In this document: one piece after another, positions 29,151-38,459 of the stretch | How the letters are laid out: each line of letters begins with the position of its first letter | Numbering within the stretch: position 1 is the stretch's first letter | NCBI GenBank assembly: GCA_021805025.1 | Contig: JAJZGF010000003.1 | Coordinates: forward strand, 26,948-90,947 | DNA: 64,000 nt | Direction of reading: 5' to 3' | From: Acidobacteriota bacterium | GTDB lineage: Bacteria; Acidobacteriota; Terriglobia; Terriglobales; Acidobacteriaceae | Notes under the pieces: model-generated | What the model was told of the DNA's origin: nothing | Databases searched by the model: none | What the model saw: only the letters and a program-made list of their open reading frames with translations | Position numbers and translations under genes: made by a program

Positions 29151-30761
29151 TCACTTGCTCTTCCAGTGCGCGCCGGGCCTGGCCACGGCATACATCTCCG
29201 CTCCAATCTGGTCGAACAACCCTTCACGATCCTTGTCGACAAAATATAGGTCGAAGTGGGTGCGATCCACGATGTACGTAAAGTGCGGATCGGCGCCCAG
29301 GCGGTTGAGCACCGTCTCGAACTTATGCGCGGCCCCGTCCAGATAGAACGTGTCGGCAGTCCCAACGATTAGATGAATGCGCCCCTTCAGGAGGGCCCGG
29401 CGCTCGGCCCACTCCTCTTCCACCCGATGAGCAAGGTCATAGTGATCGTGCCAATACGCAACGACCTCCGGATGGACCGCACCCGTCTGGTGGTCGAACA
29501 TCTGCTCTGGCGCCCCATCCTCGCCCTTGGGGGAAAAGACCCAGTCGAAGGAAGCAATCTGCCCGCCGAAGGGCCCCAAAACATCTTCCATGCGGGCAAA
29601 CTCTTCAAAAGTGGCGATGACTTTGCCATTGTTGCGAAAGATGGGAACGTCGGAACCGTCCGCGCGGTGGTATACATTGGCATTCGTTGCGTAGAGGTCA
29701 GTCCCCGTAAAATCGTGAAAGTCACTCGGGTCGGGTGAGGTGGACCAGGTGCCGCCAAAAATGTCGGGGTAGGTGACCTCGAGTTGTAAGGTCGCCCAAC
29801 CGCCGCTTGAATGGCCGTTGAGCAATCGCCCCGAGGGACGGGCGTCCATGTGGTACTTCCTTTCGAGATACGGAATAAACTCCTGTGTCAGCGCAGAGCC
29901 CCACGGCCCGTTGTTCACTGAGTCAGCGAACTCATGCGTGCCTTCCGGAATCGACTCATCGAGCATCACCCAGATCATCGGGGGCATCTTGCCGGCCTCC
30001 ATGCGAGCACGGAGTTGGAGACCCGCCACTAGCGCTCCGTCGATTCCGCCGCCAAAGCCATGAGTCCAGTACGCAGTCGGATACCTGACCGAGCGGCGGT
30101 CATTGTATCCCGGCGGCAGAATGACCCAGGCCGTGATGTTCACCCGATGACCCCAGAAACGGCCCAACTGAGGGCTCTCAAAAGTCTCAAGCTGGGCTAC
30201 CCCCGGCTTGACCTGCGCCCGGGCTGCAGCCAGCCTGGATGCCAGCATTGGATTCTCTTCCGGATGGTGGTCCAGCTTTAGAACAGGCTCGGCGCCCCCG
30301 CCCGGAGTCCAGGCCGGTAATGCGACAACCGGGCTGATCCAGTCCTGCCGGCTGCGACCGCTGTAGTTGTACGTGTGGTCCACGTCGAGCACCGCCTGGG
30401 CCTCGTATGTGGCGGCCGGCAGTGCCGAAAACGGCTTGGGGTAGGCCAGCTCGTCCGCATCGAACTCGACGGTCGAACCCGGAACCAGATCATGGACTTC
30501 GCGCGCCGCCACCCACGTATCATTGGGCCGGAATTCATTGATCTGGACCTCCTTGTCACCCGATCCTTGCTTCATAAAGACGAGCAGCCGTCCGCTGATC
30601 GGCTCAGAGACTGAGGTCGTAACCTGTACGCGAAAGAAAACGTGGGCCGGCACAGCGGCCGTCTGGCTATGCAATGGCAGAAGTGCGGCAGCAATCAATG
30701 CACCGCAGTTCCCCACTGCCGCAAAGCAGAGGGATATCCTCACACGCTCAAAACGCATCAC
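29151..30761 (-). CDS. Secreted alpha/beta-hydrolase, putative esterase D family
   Basis: YPTAYWTHGFGG, RLLNGHSSGGWATLQLEVTYPDIFGGTWSTSPDP (GHSSG nucleophile elbow). Confidence 0.82.
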   Translation of the reverse strand: MMRFERVRISLCFAAVGNCGALIAAALLPLHSQTAAVPAHVFFRVQVTTSVSEPISGRLLVFMKQGSGDKEVQINEFRPNDTWVAAREVHDLVPGSTVEFDADELAYPKPFSALPAATYEAQAVLDVDHTYNYSGRSRQDWISPVVALPAWTPGGGAEPVLKLDHHPEENPMLASRLAAARAQVKPGVAQLETFESPQLGRFWGHRVNITAWVILPPGYNDRRSVRYPTAYWTHGFGGGIDGALVAGLQLRARMEAGKMPPMIWVMLDESIPEGTHEFADSVNNGPWGSALTQEFIPYLERKYHMDARPSGRLLNGHSSGGWATLQLEVTYPDIFGGTWSTSPDPSDFHDFTGTDLYATNANVYHRADGSDVPIFRNNGKVIATFEEFARMEDVLGPFGGQIASFDWVFSPKGEDGAPEQMFDHQTGAVHPEVVAYWHDHYDLAHRVEEEWAERRALLKGRIHLIVGTADTFYLDGAAHKFETVLNRLGADPHFTYIVDRTHFDLYFVDKDREGLFDQIGAEMYAVARPGAHWKSK

Positions 30762-30870
30762 TTACCCCCGGGATGAAGCACGCTGGCTGAACGATCATTT
30801 CGAGTCTATCGGGGCAATCCGCGATGCAGCCATAAAAAAGCGCGACGCCCGTCCTACCTTCGCTGCACCA

Positions 30871-33375
30871 TCACATCAGCCGCTGTGCGTCCACATCCAC
30901 CACCAGGTTTCTGCGCGGAATCCCCAAGCCGTCTGCGTGCGCCAGAGCTTCACGAAGCGCCGCATTGAGGCCTTTGCGAGAGGTCGCCTTCAGGATAAGG
31001 TGAAAGCGATATACGCCCTTGATACGCGCGATCGGCGCCGTACATGGACCCAGCACGCGCACGCCCTCCGGCGCTGCCCGCTGGAACCACTTGCCCAGTG
31101 ACGCAGACCACCCCGCAGCCTCTTCCAGTTTTCCCGATTGAACAAGAATGTTCGCGAGCACGCCGAACGGCGGATAGTGCATCCAGCGGCGATATTTCAG
31201 CTCGCGCTCCACAAAGCTCGCATAGTCGTGCTTGCTCGCGGCGAGAACGGCATAGTGGTCGGGGTAGTAGGTTTGCACCACCACGCGGCCGATAAGCTCC
31301 CCTCGCCCCGCCCGCCCTGAGACCTGTGTCATGAGTTGAAAAACCCGCTCAGCCGCACGAAAATCCGGCATCGACAGCGCGTGATCGCAGCCCACTACTC
31401 CCACCAGCGTCACGCCGTGAATGTCGTGCCCTTTGGCAATCATCTGGGTGCCCACCAGCAGGTTGATCTCGCCGGAGTGCAGCCTGGCCAGCAGCCGCTC
31501 CAGATCGTGGCGCCCGCGCACCGTGTCGCGGTCCATGCGCCCAATGCGCGCCGAGGGAAATATCTCGGCCAGCCGCTCTTCCCCCTGCTGCGATCCAGCG
31601 CCCAGGTAGTAAAGATGCTCGCTGTCACACTCCGGACAGCGACCCGGCACCGAGCGCCGGTAGCCACAATAATGACATTCCAGCCGCTGCCCCTCTCGTG
31701 CCAGGCCATCCTCCTCGGCAGGCGGCTTATGGTGAGTCAGTGCAATCGCGCAGTTCTGGCACTCCAGCTTCTTTCCGCAGGCACGGCAGATCACTGCAAA
31801 TGAGTAGCCGCGGCGGTTGAGCAGAATCAGCGCCTGCTCGCCCCGGTCGAGCGCTGCCTGCGTCTCCTCCACAAGCCTGCGTGCAAAAAGCTGGTCCCGG
31901 CCTGTCTCCTGGAACTCGCGCCGCATGTCCACGAGCTCCACCTCCGGCAGCGGCCTGTCCTGCACGCGATCCCTCATCTCGATGCGCGCGTACTTGCCCT
32001 GCGCGGAGTTCTGCCACGTCTCCAGCGACGGCGTAGCCGAACCCAGCACCACCACGGCGCCCTCCAGCTTGGCGCGCATCACCGCCACGTCGCGCGCGTT
32101 GTAGCGTGGCGTCTCCTCCTGCTTGTAGCTCTGGTCATGTTCTTCATCCACCAGAATCAGTCCCAGTTTTGACGCCGGAGCAAAAATCGCCGAGCGCGTG
32201 CCCACCACAATCGGCGCCTCGCCGCGTTGAATACGGCGCCACTGCTCGCTGCGCTCCTCCGGCGTCAGCGCGGAGTGCAGCAGCGCCACGCGCGCTCCAA
32301 ACGCGGCGTCCAGGACACCGACCATCTGCGGGGTCAGCCCAATCTCCGGCACCAGTAGAATCGACGCCAATCCGCGATCGAGCGCCCGCTGCATAGCCGC
32401 CAGATACACCGCGGTCTTGCCGGAACCGGTGACACCGTGCAGCAGGAAGGGCTTGAAGCCGCCCAGCGCGGCCGCAACAGTCGCCAGCGCCTCCATTTGC
32501 GGCTCATTAAGTCGCACCGGCTCCGTGCGGCACGCGATCCCTCCCAGCCGAAACTCCACCGCGCGCTCCTCTATGCGTACCAGCCCGCGCCGCACCAGCG
32601 TCTGCAGAGTCGATGAAGGCAGCTCTTTGCGCCGCAACTCCGCCAGAGGCAGTTCGCCTCCCGATGCAGCCAGCTCCACCAGAATCGCCTGCTGCTTTTC
32701 AGTCAGAGCAGGCAGCCGCGCATCGGGAACGAGCACTGCAAACCGTTCCGTCCTGCGTGCATCGCGCTCCACCGCGGATGTCTCGCGGGCAATCCACTTT
32801 TTGCGCAGCATGGACGCCAGCACAGGCAGCGTGGCAGACGTGGCCGTGCGCAGGGTGGAAACTCGCACCGGCTCTCCCGATGCCAGCCTCTCCAGCACAC
32901 TCCGCACAAGGCTATGCTCCTCCGGCGACGCGTTGCGCCCCCCGGAGCGGCGTGGGGCCTGACTCATAATTCCCTCTTGCCCATCCCCATCCAGCCAGTT
33001 TGCCAGCACATCGCGCCCCTGGTCCGTGATGCGGTAGTAGACCGTGCGGCGCACCTCCGCCATCAGCGGCAACATGCCGCGCAGCACCTCGCCCAGCGGA
33101 GCCAGATAATACTGCGCAATCCACTCCGCCAGTTGCAGCAAATCTTCGCTCAATAGCGGCTCATCGTCGATCAGGGACTCGATCGGGCGCGCTTCAAAGC
33201 TGGTCGGCGCCGTCAACGAAATCCCTGTCACCACGCCAATCAGCTTCTCCTGGCGAAATGGAGCAATCACCCGTGCGCCGCGCAGCGGTTCCATCCCGGC
33301 CGGCACCGCATACGTAAATGTGCGATCCAGCGGCACCGGCAGCGCGACTTCACAATAGGCAGGCATGAGTGGCAA
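30871..33375 (-). CDS. priA: Primosomal protein N' (replication restart helicase)
   Basis: LLHGVTGSGKTAVYLAAMQ, LVDEEHDQSYKQEETPRYNARDVAVMRA, zinc-binding CxxC pairs (CRACGKKLECQNC, CHYCGYRRSVPGRCPEC). Confidence 0.97.
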   Translation of the reverse strand: MPLMPAYCEVALPVPLDRTFTYAVPAGMEPLRGARVIAPFRQEKLIGVVTGISLTAPTSFEARPIESLIDDEPLLSEDLLQLAEWIAQYYLAPLGEVLRGMLPLMAEVRRTVYYRITDQGRDVLANWLDGDGQEGIMSQAPRRSGGRNASPEEHSLVRSVLERLASGEPVRVSTLRTATSATLPVLASMLRKKWIARETSAVERDARRTERFAVLVPDARLPALTEKQQAILVELAASGGELPLAELRRKELPSSTLQTLVRRGLVRIEERAVEFRLGGIACRTEPVRLNEPQMEALATVAAALGGFKPFLLHGVTGSGKTAVYLAAMQRALDRGLASILLVPEIGLTPQMVGVLDAAFGARVALLHSALTPEERSEQWRRIQRGEAPIVVGTRSAIFAPASKLGLILVDEEHDQSYKQEETPRYNARDVAVMRAKLEGAVVVLGSATPSLETWQNSAQGKYARIEMRDRVQDRPLPEVELVDMRREFQETGRDQLFARRLVEETQAALDRGEQALILLNRRGYSFAVICRACGKKLECQNCAIALTHHKPPAEEDGLAREGQRLECHYCGYRRSVPGRCPECDSEHLYYLGAGSQQGEERLAEIFPSARIGRMDRDTVRGRHDLERLLARLHSGEINLLVGTQMIAKGHDIHGVTLVGVVGCDHALSMPDFRAAERVFQLMTQVSGRAGRGELIGRVVVQTYYPDHYAVLAASKHDYASFVERELKYRRWMHYPPFGVLANILVQSGKLEEAAGWSASLGKWFQRAAPEGVRVLGPCTAPIARIKGVYRFHLILKATSRKGLNAALREALAHADGLGIPRRNLVVDVDAQRLM

Positions 33376-33474
33376 GACTCAGTGTAGGGGATGCAGGCGC
33401 TGTGCTCCTCCGGGATTCGACCCTCGATTTGCACAACGGTGACCGCAGGCCCCGCGCAGTACAATTTCACTCTA

Positions 33475-34227
33475 ATGACACACTCCGGCCGCTCTTCCGA
33501 TGCCACCGCGCAAGATGCACCAAAGGATTCCACGCGTCCCGTCACCCTTTCGATCGACATCGGCGGCTCTGGCCTGAAGGCTATGCTGCTTGACCCCGCC
33601 GGGCAGCCGGTCAGCGAGCGCCAGCGCATAGCCACGCCCACTGTGCCCACACCCAAGCTGGTGCTTGACGCCCTCGACGGACTGAGAAAGCAGTTGGCCG
33701 CCTTTGATCGCGTCTCGGTCGGCTTTCCCGGCGTCATCAAACGCGGCTCCACGCTCACCGCCGCCAATCTCCACCCGGAGTGGGACGGCTATGCGCTCCA
33801 GAGCGAGCTCGAAAAGCGATGGAAAAAGCCCGTCCGAGTGGCCAATGACGCAGCGGTCCAGGGATACGGAGCGATCAGGGGAACCGGCGTCGAGCTTGTC
33901 CTCACCCTCGGCACCGGTCTGGGATCTTCCCTGTTCACGAGCGGCCGCCTCTGCCCCGGCCTCGAACTCGGACACCATCCCTGGCACAAGCACACTTATG
34001 AGGACTATCTTGGTCGCCGGGGACTCGACAAATACGGGAAAAAGGAGTGGAACAAACTGCTTCAGGAGGCCATCGACCAGACCGCAAAGCTGTTCAACTG
34101 GGATAGCCTCTACCTGGGTGGCGGCAACGCAAAGAAGATCGAGTTCAAGCTGCTGGAAAATGTCTCCATCATCTCCAACGAGACGGGCATCCTGGGCGGA
34201 GTCAAGCTATGGCAGGATCAGGCCTGA
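33475..34227 (+). CDS. ROK family sugar kinase, polyphosphate glucokinase-like
   Basis: VTLSIDIGGSGLKAMLLDPAG, VANDAAVQGYGAIRGTGVELVLTLGTGLGSSLFTSGRLCPGLELGHHPW. Confidence 0.8.
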   Translation: MTHSGRSSDATAQDAPKDSTRPVTLSIDIGGSGLKAMLLDPAGQPVSERQRIATPTVPTPKLVLDALDGLRKQLAAFDRVSVGFPGVIKRGSTLTAANLHPEWDGYALQSELEKRWKKPVRVANDAAVQGYGAIRGTGVELVLTLGTGLGSSLFTSGRLCPGLELGHHPWHKHTYEDYLGRRGLDKYGKKEWNKLLQEAIDQTAKLFNWDSLYLGGGNAKKIEFKLLENVSIISNETGILGGVKLWQDQA

Positions 34228-34312
34228 CGAAATCGCGCGCGGAAAGACGGTAAAGACGCGCCGACGCTGAGCAGGCTGCATCGTGCGGACGCAGGCTCAC
34301 TCCAGTACAGCC

Positions 34313-35164
34313 TTAGTCGCGTGCCGGCGCCTTCAGCCCCAGCTCCCGCATGGCGATCTGCAGATCCGCCCATGCCTCTTTCTTTTGCCGCGGATCGCGC
34401 AGAAGATACGCGGGATGATACGTCACAATCAGTTGGCTGCCGCGAAAAGCATGAACGCGCCCGCGAAGCCCTGCCAACGGCTGGCGTTGGCCCAGCAAGT
34501 AGGTAGCCGCCGTGGCGCCCAGCGCCACCAGCACCTGCGGCCGCACGACGTCAATCTGTCGAAACAAAAAAGGAGTGCAGGTATTTGCCTCGTCCGGCTC
34601 CGGCGTCCGATTGCCGGGCGGCCTGCATTTCACCACATTGGCAATGTAGACTTCTTCGCGCTTCAGTCCCATCGCCGCGATCATGTTATTCAAAAGTTGC
34701 CCCGCCCGTCCCACAAACGGCAGCCCCTGCGCGTCCTCGTCCGCACCCGGGCCTTCGCCCACAAACATCAGCCGCGCGTTAGGATCGCCGTCGGCAAACA
34801 CCAGCTTGTTGCGCCCCGTGTGCAGAGCGCAGCGCGTGCAGTCGCCGATCTCTTCGCGCAGGATGCGCAGCGCTTTCTCGCGCTCTGCGGGTGCAACGGC
34901 AGCACCCACACCCGGAGGCTCTGGGAATGACGTGCGTGGTGGAATGGGCTGGTCCTCCAAAGTGTTTGGGATGGGCATGTTTACCGGCTGTGCCTGACGA
35001 ACGGTCGCCGCGGACGGCTCCGCCTGGCCCGGCATGGAAGGAGCGTCTGCCAGCAGTGCCGGGTCCACCGGACGCCGATAAAGCTCATGCAGGCCAAGGT
35101 CGCGGTAGAAGCGCATACGCGCCGCGAGCGCCTCTTGCGTGGCCGAATCCAGCGATTGCCTCAC
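34313..35164 (-). CDS. Family 4 uracil-DNA glycosylase
   Basis: GDCTRCALHTGRNKLVFADGDPNARLMFVGEGPGADEDAQGLPFVGRAGQLLNNMI; ANVVKCRPPGNRTPEPDE; VTYHPAYLLRDP. Confidence 0.95.
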   Translation of the reverse strand: MRQSLDSATQEALAARMRFYRDLGLHELYRRPVDPALLADAPSMPGQAEPSAATVRQAQPVNMPIPNTLEDQPIPPRTSFPEPPGVGAAVAPAEREKALRILREEIGDCTRCALHTGRNKLVFADGDPNARLMFVGEGPGADEDAQGLPFVGRAGQLLNNMIAAMGLKREEVYIANVVKCRPPGNRTPEPDEANTCTPFLFRQIDVVRPQVLVALGATAATYLLGQRQPLAGLRGRVHAFRGSQLIVTYHPAYLLRDPRQKKEAWADLQIAMRELGLKAPARD

Positions 35165-35166
35165 GC

Positions 35167-36471
35167 CTAGCTCTCCACAATCAACTGCCGGCGCGGGGCA
35201 GGCGCCGCTTCAGACTCGCTAAGCACGCGATCCTGCGACGTTGTCTGATCAAGCTCCACCACCAGCGAGCGCGGTCTACGCAGCGTCACGATCTCGTCCA
35301 GAATACGGTCGGCAAGTTTGCGCTTCGGCATCTCCGGCAAATCGATCGCTGTCGTGAGCGTCAGGAAAGTCGCGGCGTTGTTGTCGGCATCAATGCCCAG
35401 GGTGTCGCCCGATATATCGTTCGCCACGATGGCGTCGGCGCCTTTGCGCAGCAGCTTGGCGCGCCCATTCTCTTTGCTGTTCTCTGTCTCTGCGGCAAAA
35501 CCCACAATCAGTTGCCCTGGCCGTCGCTGCCGAACCACCTCGGCAAGAATATCCTCCGTAGGCGCCAATTCGAGCGTCAGCGGCCCTGTGCGCTTCAGCT
35601 TCTGGTCTGAGACATGCACCGGGCGATAATCGGCCACTGCAGCCGCCTTGATGATCATTGTGGCATCGGCCATACGTTCCAGCACCGCGCTTCGCATCTG
35701 GTCGGCGGTCGTTACCTTGATCAGCTCGCAATGCGTCGGCGGGTGCAGCGCCGACGGCCCGCTGACCAGAATCACGCGCGCCCCGCGGCTCTGCGCCGCA
35801 TCGGCCAGGGCGTAGCCCATCTTGCCACTCGAGCGATTGCCTAGAAAACGCACCGGGTCCAGCGCCTCGCGCGTGCCGCCCGCAGTCACCAGCACGACCT
35901 CGCCGGCCATGTCATGGCGGCGCCCCAGCGCATTCAGCACGGCATCTGCAATCGCCTCGGGCTCTGCCATCCGTCCCGGACCAACCATCCCGCACGCCAG
36001 CGCTCCCGTGCCGGGCTCGATAACCCGCACGCCCCGCTGGCGCAGCAGCTCAAGATTCGCCTGCGTGGCCGGGTGCTCCCACATATTCACATTCATGGCA
36101 GGCGCAACCAGCACCGGCGCCTGAGTTGCCAGGTACATGGTTGTCAGAAAGTCGTCTGCGATGCCATGCGCGAACCGGGCCAGGATATTCGCTGTCGCCG
36201 GAGCCACAACGAGCGCTTCCGCCCACTGGGCTTCGCCAATGTGATCGATGCAGCTCTGCTCTGCGGCGGTATCAGAGGAGCCGGCCTCATCCCACAGGCT
36301 GGTGATTACTTTGTGGCTCGTGAGCGCTGCAAAGGTCAGCGGCTGGATAAAGCGAGTGGCCGCCTCCGTCATCACGACATGGACTTCCAGAGCCTGGCGC
36401 TGCAGGGCGCGCACCAGTTCCGCCGCTTTATAGGCGGCGATGCCGCCCGAGACACCAACCGTGACCCTCAT
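35167..36471 (-). CDS. coaBC: Bifunctional phosphopantothenoylcysteine decarboxylase / phosphopantothenate-cysteine ligase
   Basis: VGVSGGIAAYKAAELVRAL, APAMNVNMWEHPATQANL, VTAGGTREALDPVRFLGNRSSGKMGYALADAA. Confidence 0.96.
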   Translation of the reverse strand: MRVTVGVSGGIAAYKAAELVRALQRQALEVHVVMTEAATRFIQPLTFAALTSHKVITSLWDEAGSSDTAAEQSCIDHIGEAQWAEALVVAPATANILARFAHGIADDFLTTMYLATQAPVLVAPAMNVNMWEHPATQANLELLRQRGVRVIEPGTGALACGMVGPGRMAEPEAIADAVLNALGRRHDMAGEVVLVTAGGTREALDPVRFLGNRSSGKMGYALADAAQSRGARVILVSGPSALHPPTHCELIKVTTADQMRSAVLERMADATMIIKAAAVADYRPVHVSDQKLKRTGPLTLELAPTEDILAEVVRQRRPGQLIVGFAAETENSKENGRAKLLRKGADAIVANDISGDTLGIDADNNAATFLTLTTAIDLPEMPKRKLADRILDEIVTLRRPRSLVVELDQTTSQDRVLSESEAAPAPRRQLIVES

Positions 36472-36548
36472 AGCCTGATTGTAGACTGAATCATCTCCGC
36501 CGCGTATCCGCGGCGCCGTCCATGATCATCTAGACTCGGGCAGCCACT

Positions 36549-36794
36549 TCAATGCGCCATGATCGGCAGACCGCGATCCTCAATCAGCGGCTTCGTCACA
36601 GGTACATCCCCCTTCACATAGGCAATCTTGCCCGCGTTGACTTCATCCTGTGCAATGCGGCACACCTTGTTCGAAGGGCTAAGGACGAGCGCGGCAGAAC
36701 CGCTCTGCAGTTGGCGGGCGCGTCGCGCCGCCACCAGAACCTTGCGATAGTTCGAATCAAACTGGGTCTCAATCTTCATCGAGATCATCTCCAA
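36549..36794 (-). CDS. rpoZ: DNA-directed RNA polymerase omega subunit (putative; supported by synteny)
   Basis: FDSNYRKVLVAARRARQLQSG...AQDEVNAGKIAYV; between gmk and coaBC. Confidence 0.75.
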   Translation of the reverse strand: MEMISMKIETQFDSNYRKVLVAARRARQLQSGSAALVLSPSNKVCRIAQDEVNAGKIAYVKGDVPVTKPLIEDRGLPIMAH

Positions 36795-37509
36795 AGGGAA
36801 GTTGCTGTTGACCGTTCGAGCCGCCTATTCCGAAGGCCTCGAGGACCGGCTTGAGTCGGTCCTGTGAATTGGTCTGCCTGCAGGCTGCGGCCACCTCCAA
36901 CACCCTGCTCGAACGGAAGGCGATCGGCTCGCCATTGCGGTAGTAGCGCTCCGCCAGCACTATAGCCTCCAGTTGCGCCACCGTCCGGTCGAGAATGTCG
37001 TTGACCAAAATATAGCTGTAGTCGCGATAATTCTCAATCTCCTTGCTGGCTTCGCTCAGCCGCCGATACAGCTCCGACTCGTTGACCACGCCCTCGGCCC
37101 GGCTCCGGTTTCGCAGCCGCGTGCGAAGCACCTTGGGCGTTGGCGGCATCACAAAGATGCTCACCGCCTCCGCCATGCTCCGGCGCACCTGCGCCGCTCC
37201 CTGCACGTCAATATCCAGCAGCAGATCGTGCCCCTGACGCCGCGCATCATCCAGCGACAGACGCGACGTGCCGTAATAGTTCCCAAAGACCTCCGCGTAC
37301 TCCAGAAACATGTCCGCATCGCGCATCCGCTCAAATTCCGCGCGCGAAGTGAAGTGGTATTCGCGCCCATTCTCCTCTGAGCCGCGCGGCGGCCGCGTCG
37401 TCCATGAAATGGAGAAGTCTACGTTGGTCACTTGCTTGCGCAGTTCGCCAACCAGGGTGCTCTTGCCGGACCCAGACGGAGCCGAAATGATGAATAAGAT
37501 TCCCGCCAC
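36769..37509 (-). CDS. gmk: Guanylate kinase
   Basis: LFIISAPSGSGKSTLVGEL, SISWTTRPPRGSEENGREYHFTSRAEFERM. Confidence 0.97.
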   Translation of the reverse strand: MAGILFIISAPSGSGKSTLVGELRKQVTNVDFSISWTTRPPRGSEENGREYHFTSRAEFERMRDADMFLEYAEVFGNYYGTSRLSLDDARRQGHDLLLDIDVQGAAQVRRSMAEAVSIFVMPPTPKVLRTRLRNRSRAEGVVNESELYRRLSEASKEIENYRDYSYILVNDILDRTVAQLEAIVLAERYYRNGEPIAFRSSRVLEVAAACRQTNSQDRLKPVLEAFGIGGSNGQQQLPFGDDLDED

Positions 37510-37554
37510 TGTTCAGTCGTTCCCTTCGCCGTTGAATTAACGATTCTACAACGC

Positions 37555-38454
37555 CTATTCCACGTTCTGAATCTGTTCGCGCGCCTTTTCGATCTCCGCC
37601 TTCATTGCCAGGCCCAACTCGGTGATGCGCGTGCCTCGGCCGCCCACTCCGCCTGTCTTCGACAACAGCGTATTCGCTTCGCGATTCATCTCCTGGAGCA
37701 GAAAATCCAGCTTCTTGCCAACTTCACCTCCCGCTCCCAGCAGCTCGCGGAAGTGCTCGATGTGCGTCGTCATCCGCTCCAGTTCCTCGGCAATGTCGCT
37801 GCGGTCCACCAGCACGGCCACCTCTTCCAGAAGGCGCTGCCGGTTGAACTCCGCTCCGGTAGCGGCCGTCAGCCGCTGCGTCAGCCGCTCCTGGTAGTGA
37901 TGCTCCACCTCGGGACGCAGCAGCGCCACGCCTGCCACCGCCTCCGCAAGCCGGTCCAGAGAAGCGTACAGAATCCCTGCCAGCGCCTCTCCCTCCCGCG
38001 CGCGCATAACCTTCAGGCTGTCCAGCAAGGGGCCGATCTGCTGCCTCACACTCGCCGCCAGGGCACTCAGTTCCTCATCTCCAGTGCCGCGGCTCTCGCT
38101 TTGCAGCGCGCCCGGCAGCCGCAGCGCGGTATTCAGGTCCGGCCCACCCGCAAGGCCGAACTCCTCCTGCGCCGCCCTGAAGGCTCCCAGGTAGTTCGCC
38201 ACCAACTCGCGGTTGTAGCCCGTCTTCTGCTGCGCTGACCGGTCCGCAGAGAGCGTCAGCTCCACATGGCCGCGCACCAGGCTCTCCTTCAAAACACGCC
38301 GCAACTCCATCTCCAGGGCGTCCAGGCCGCTCGGCAGCCGCAACTGCACATCCAGAAAGCGATGATTCACGCTCTTCAGACTCAGCGTGTAAACAAGCTG
38401 ATCCTGCACCTGCACTTGTGCACGCGCAAATCCGGTCATCGAGTAAATAGCCAT
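37555..38454 (-). CDS. YicC/YloC family endoribonuclease
   Basis: YSMTGFARAQ, SVNHRFLDVQLRLP, GKKLDFLLQEMNREANTLLSK. Confidence 0.95.
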   Translation of the reverse strand: MAIYSMTGFARAQVQVQDQLVYTLSLKSVNHRFLDVQLRLPSGLDALEMELRRVLKESLVRGHVELTLSADRSAQQKTGYNRELVANYLGAFRAAQEEFGLAGGPDLNTALRLPGALQSESRGTGDEELSALAASVRQQIGPLLDSLKVMRAREGEALAGILYASLDRLAEAVAGVALLRPEVEHHYQERLTQRLTAATGAEFNRQRLLEEVAVLVDRSDIAEELERMTTHIEHFRELLGAGGEVGKKLDFLLQEMNREANTLLSKTGGVGGRGTRITELGLAMKAEIEKAREQIQNVE

Positions 38455-38459
38455 GTGTT

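Noticed and set aside
36505-36520. GCCGCG-TATC-CGCGGC hairpin between coaBC and rpoZ
   Set aside because: A 6-bp GC palindrome without a T-tract; expected by chance in GC-rich DNA.
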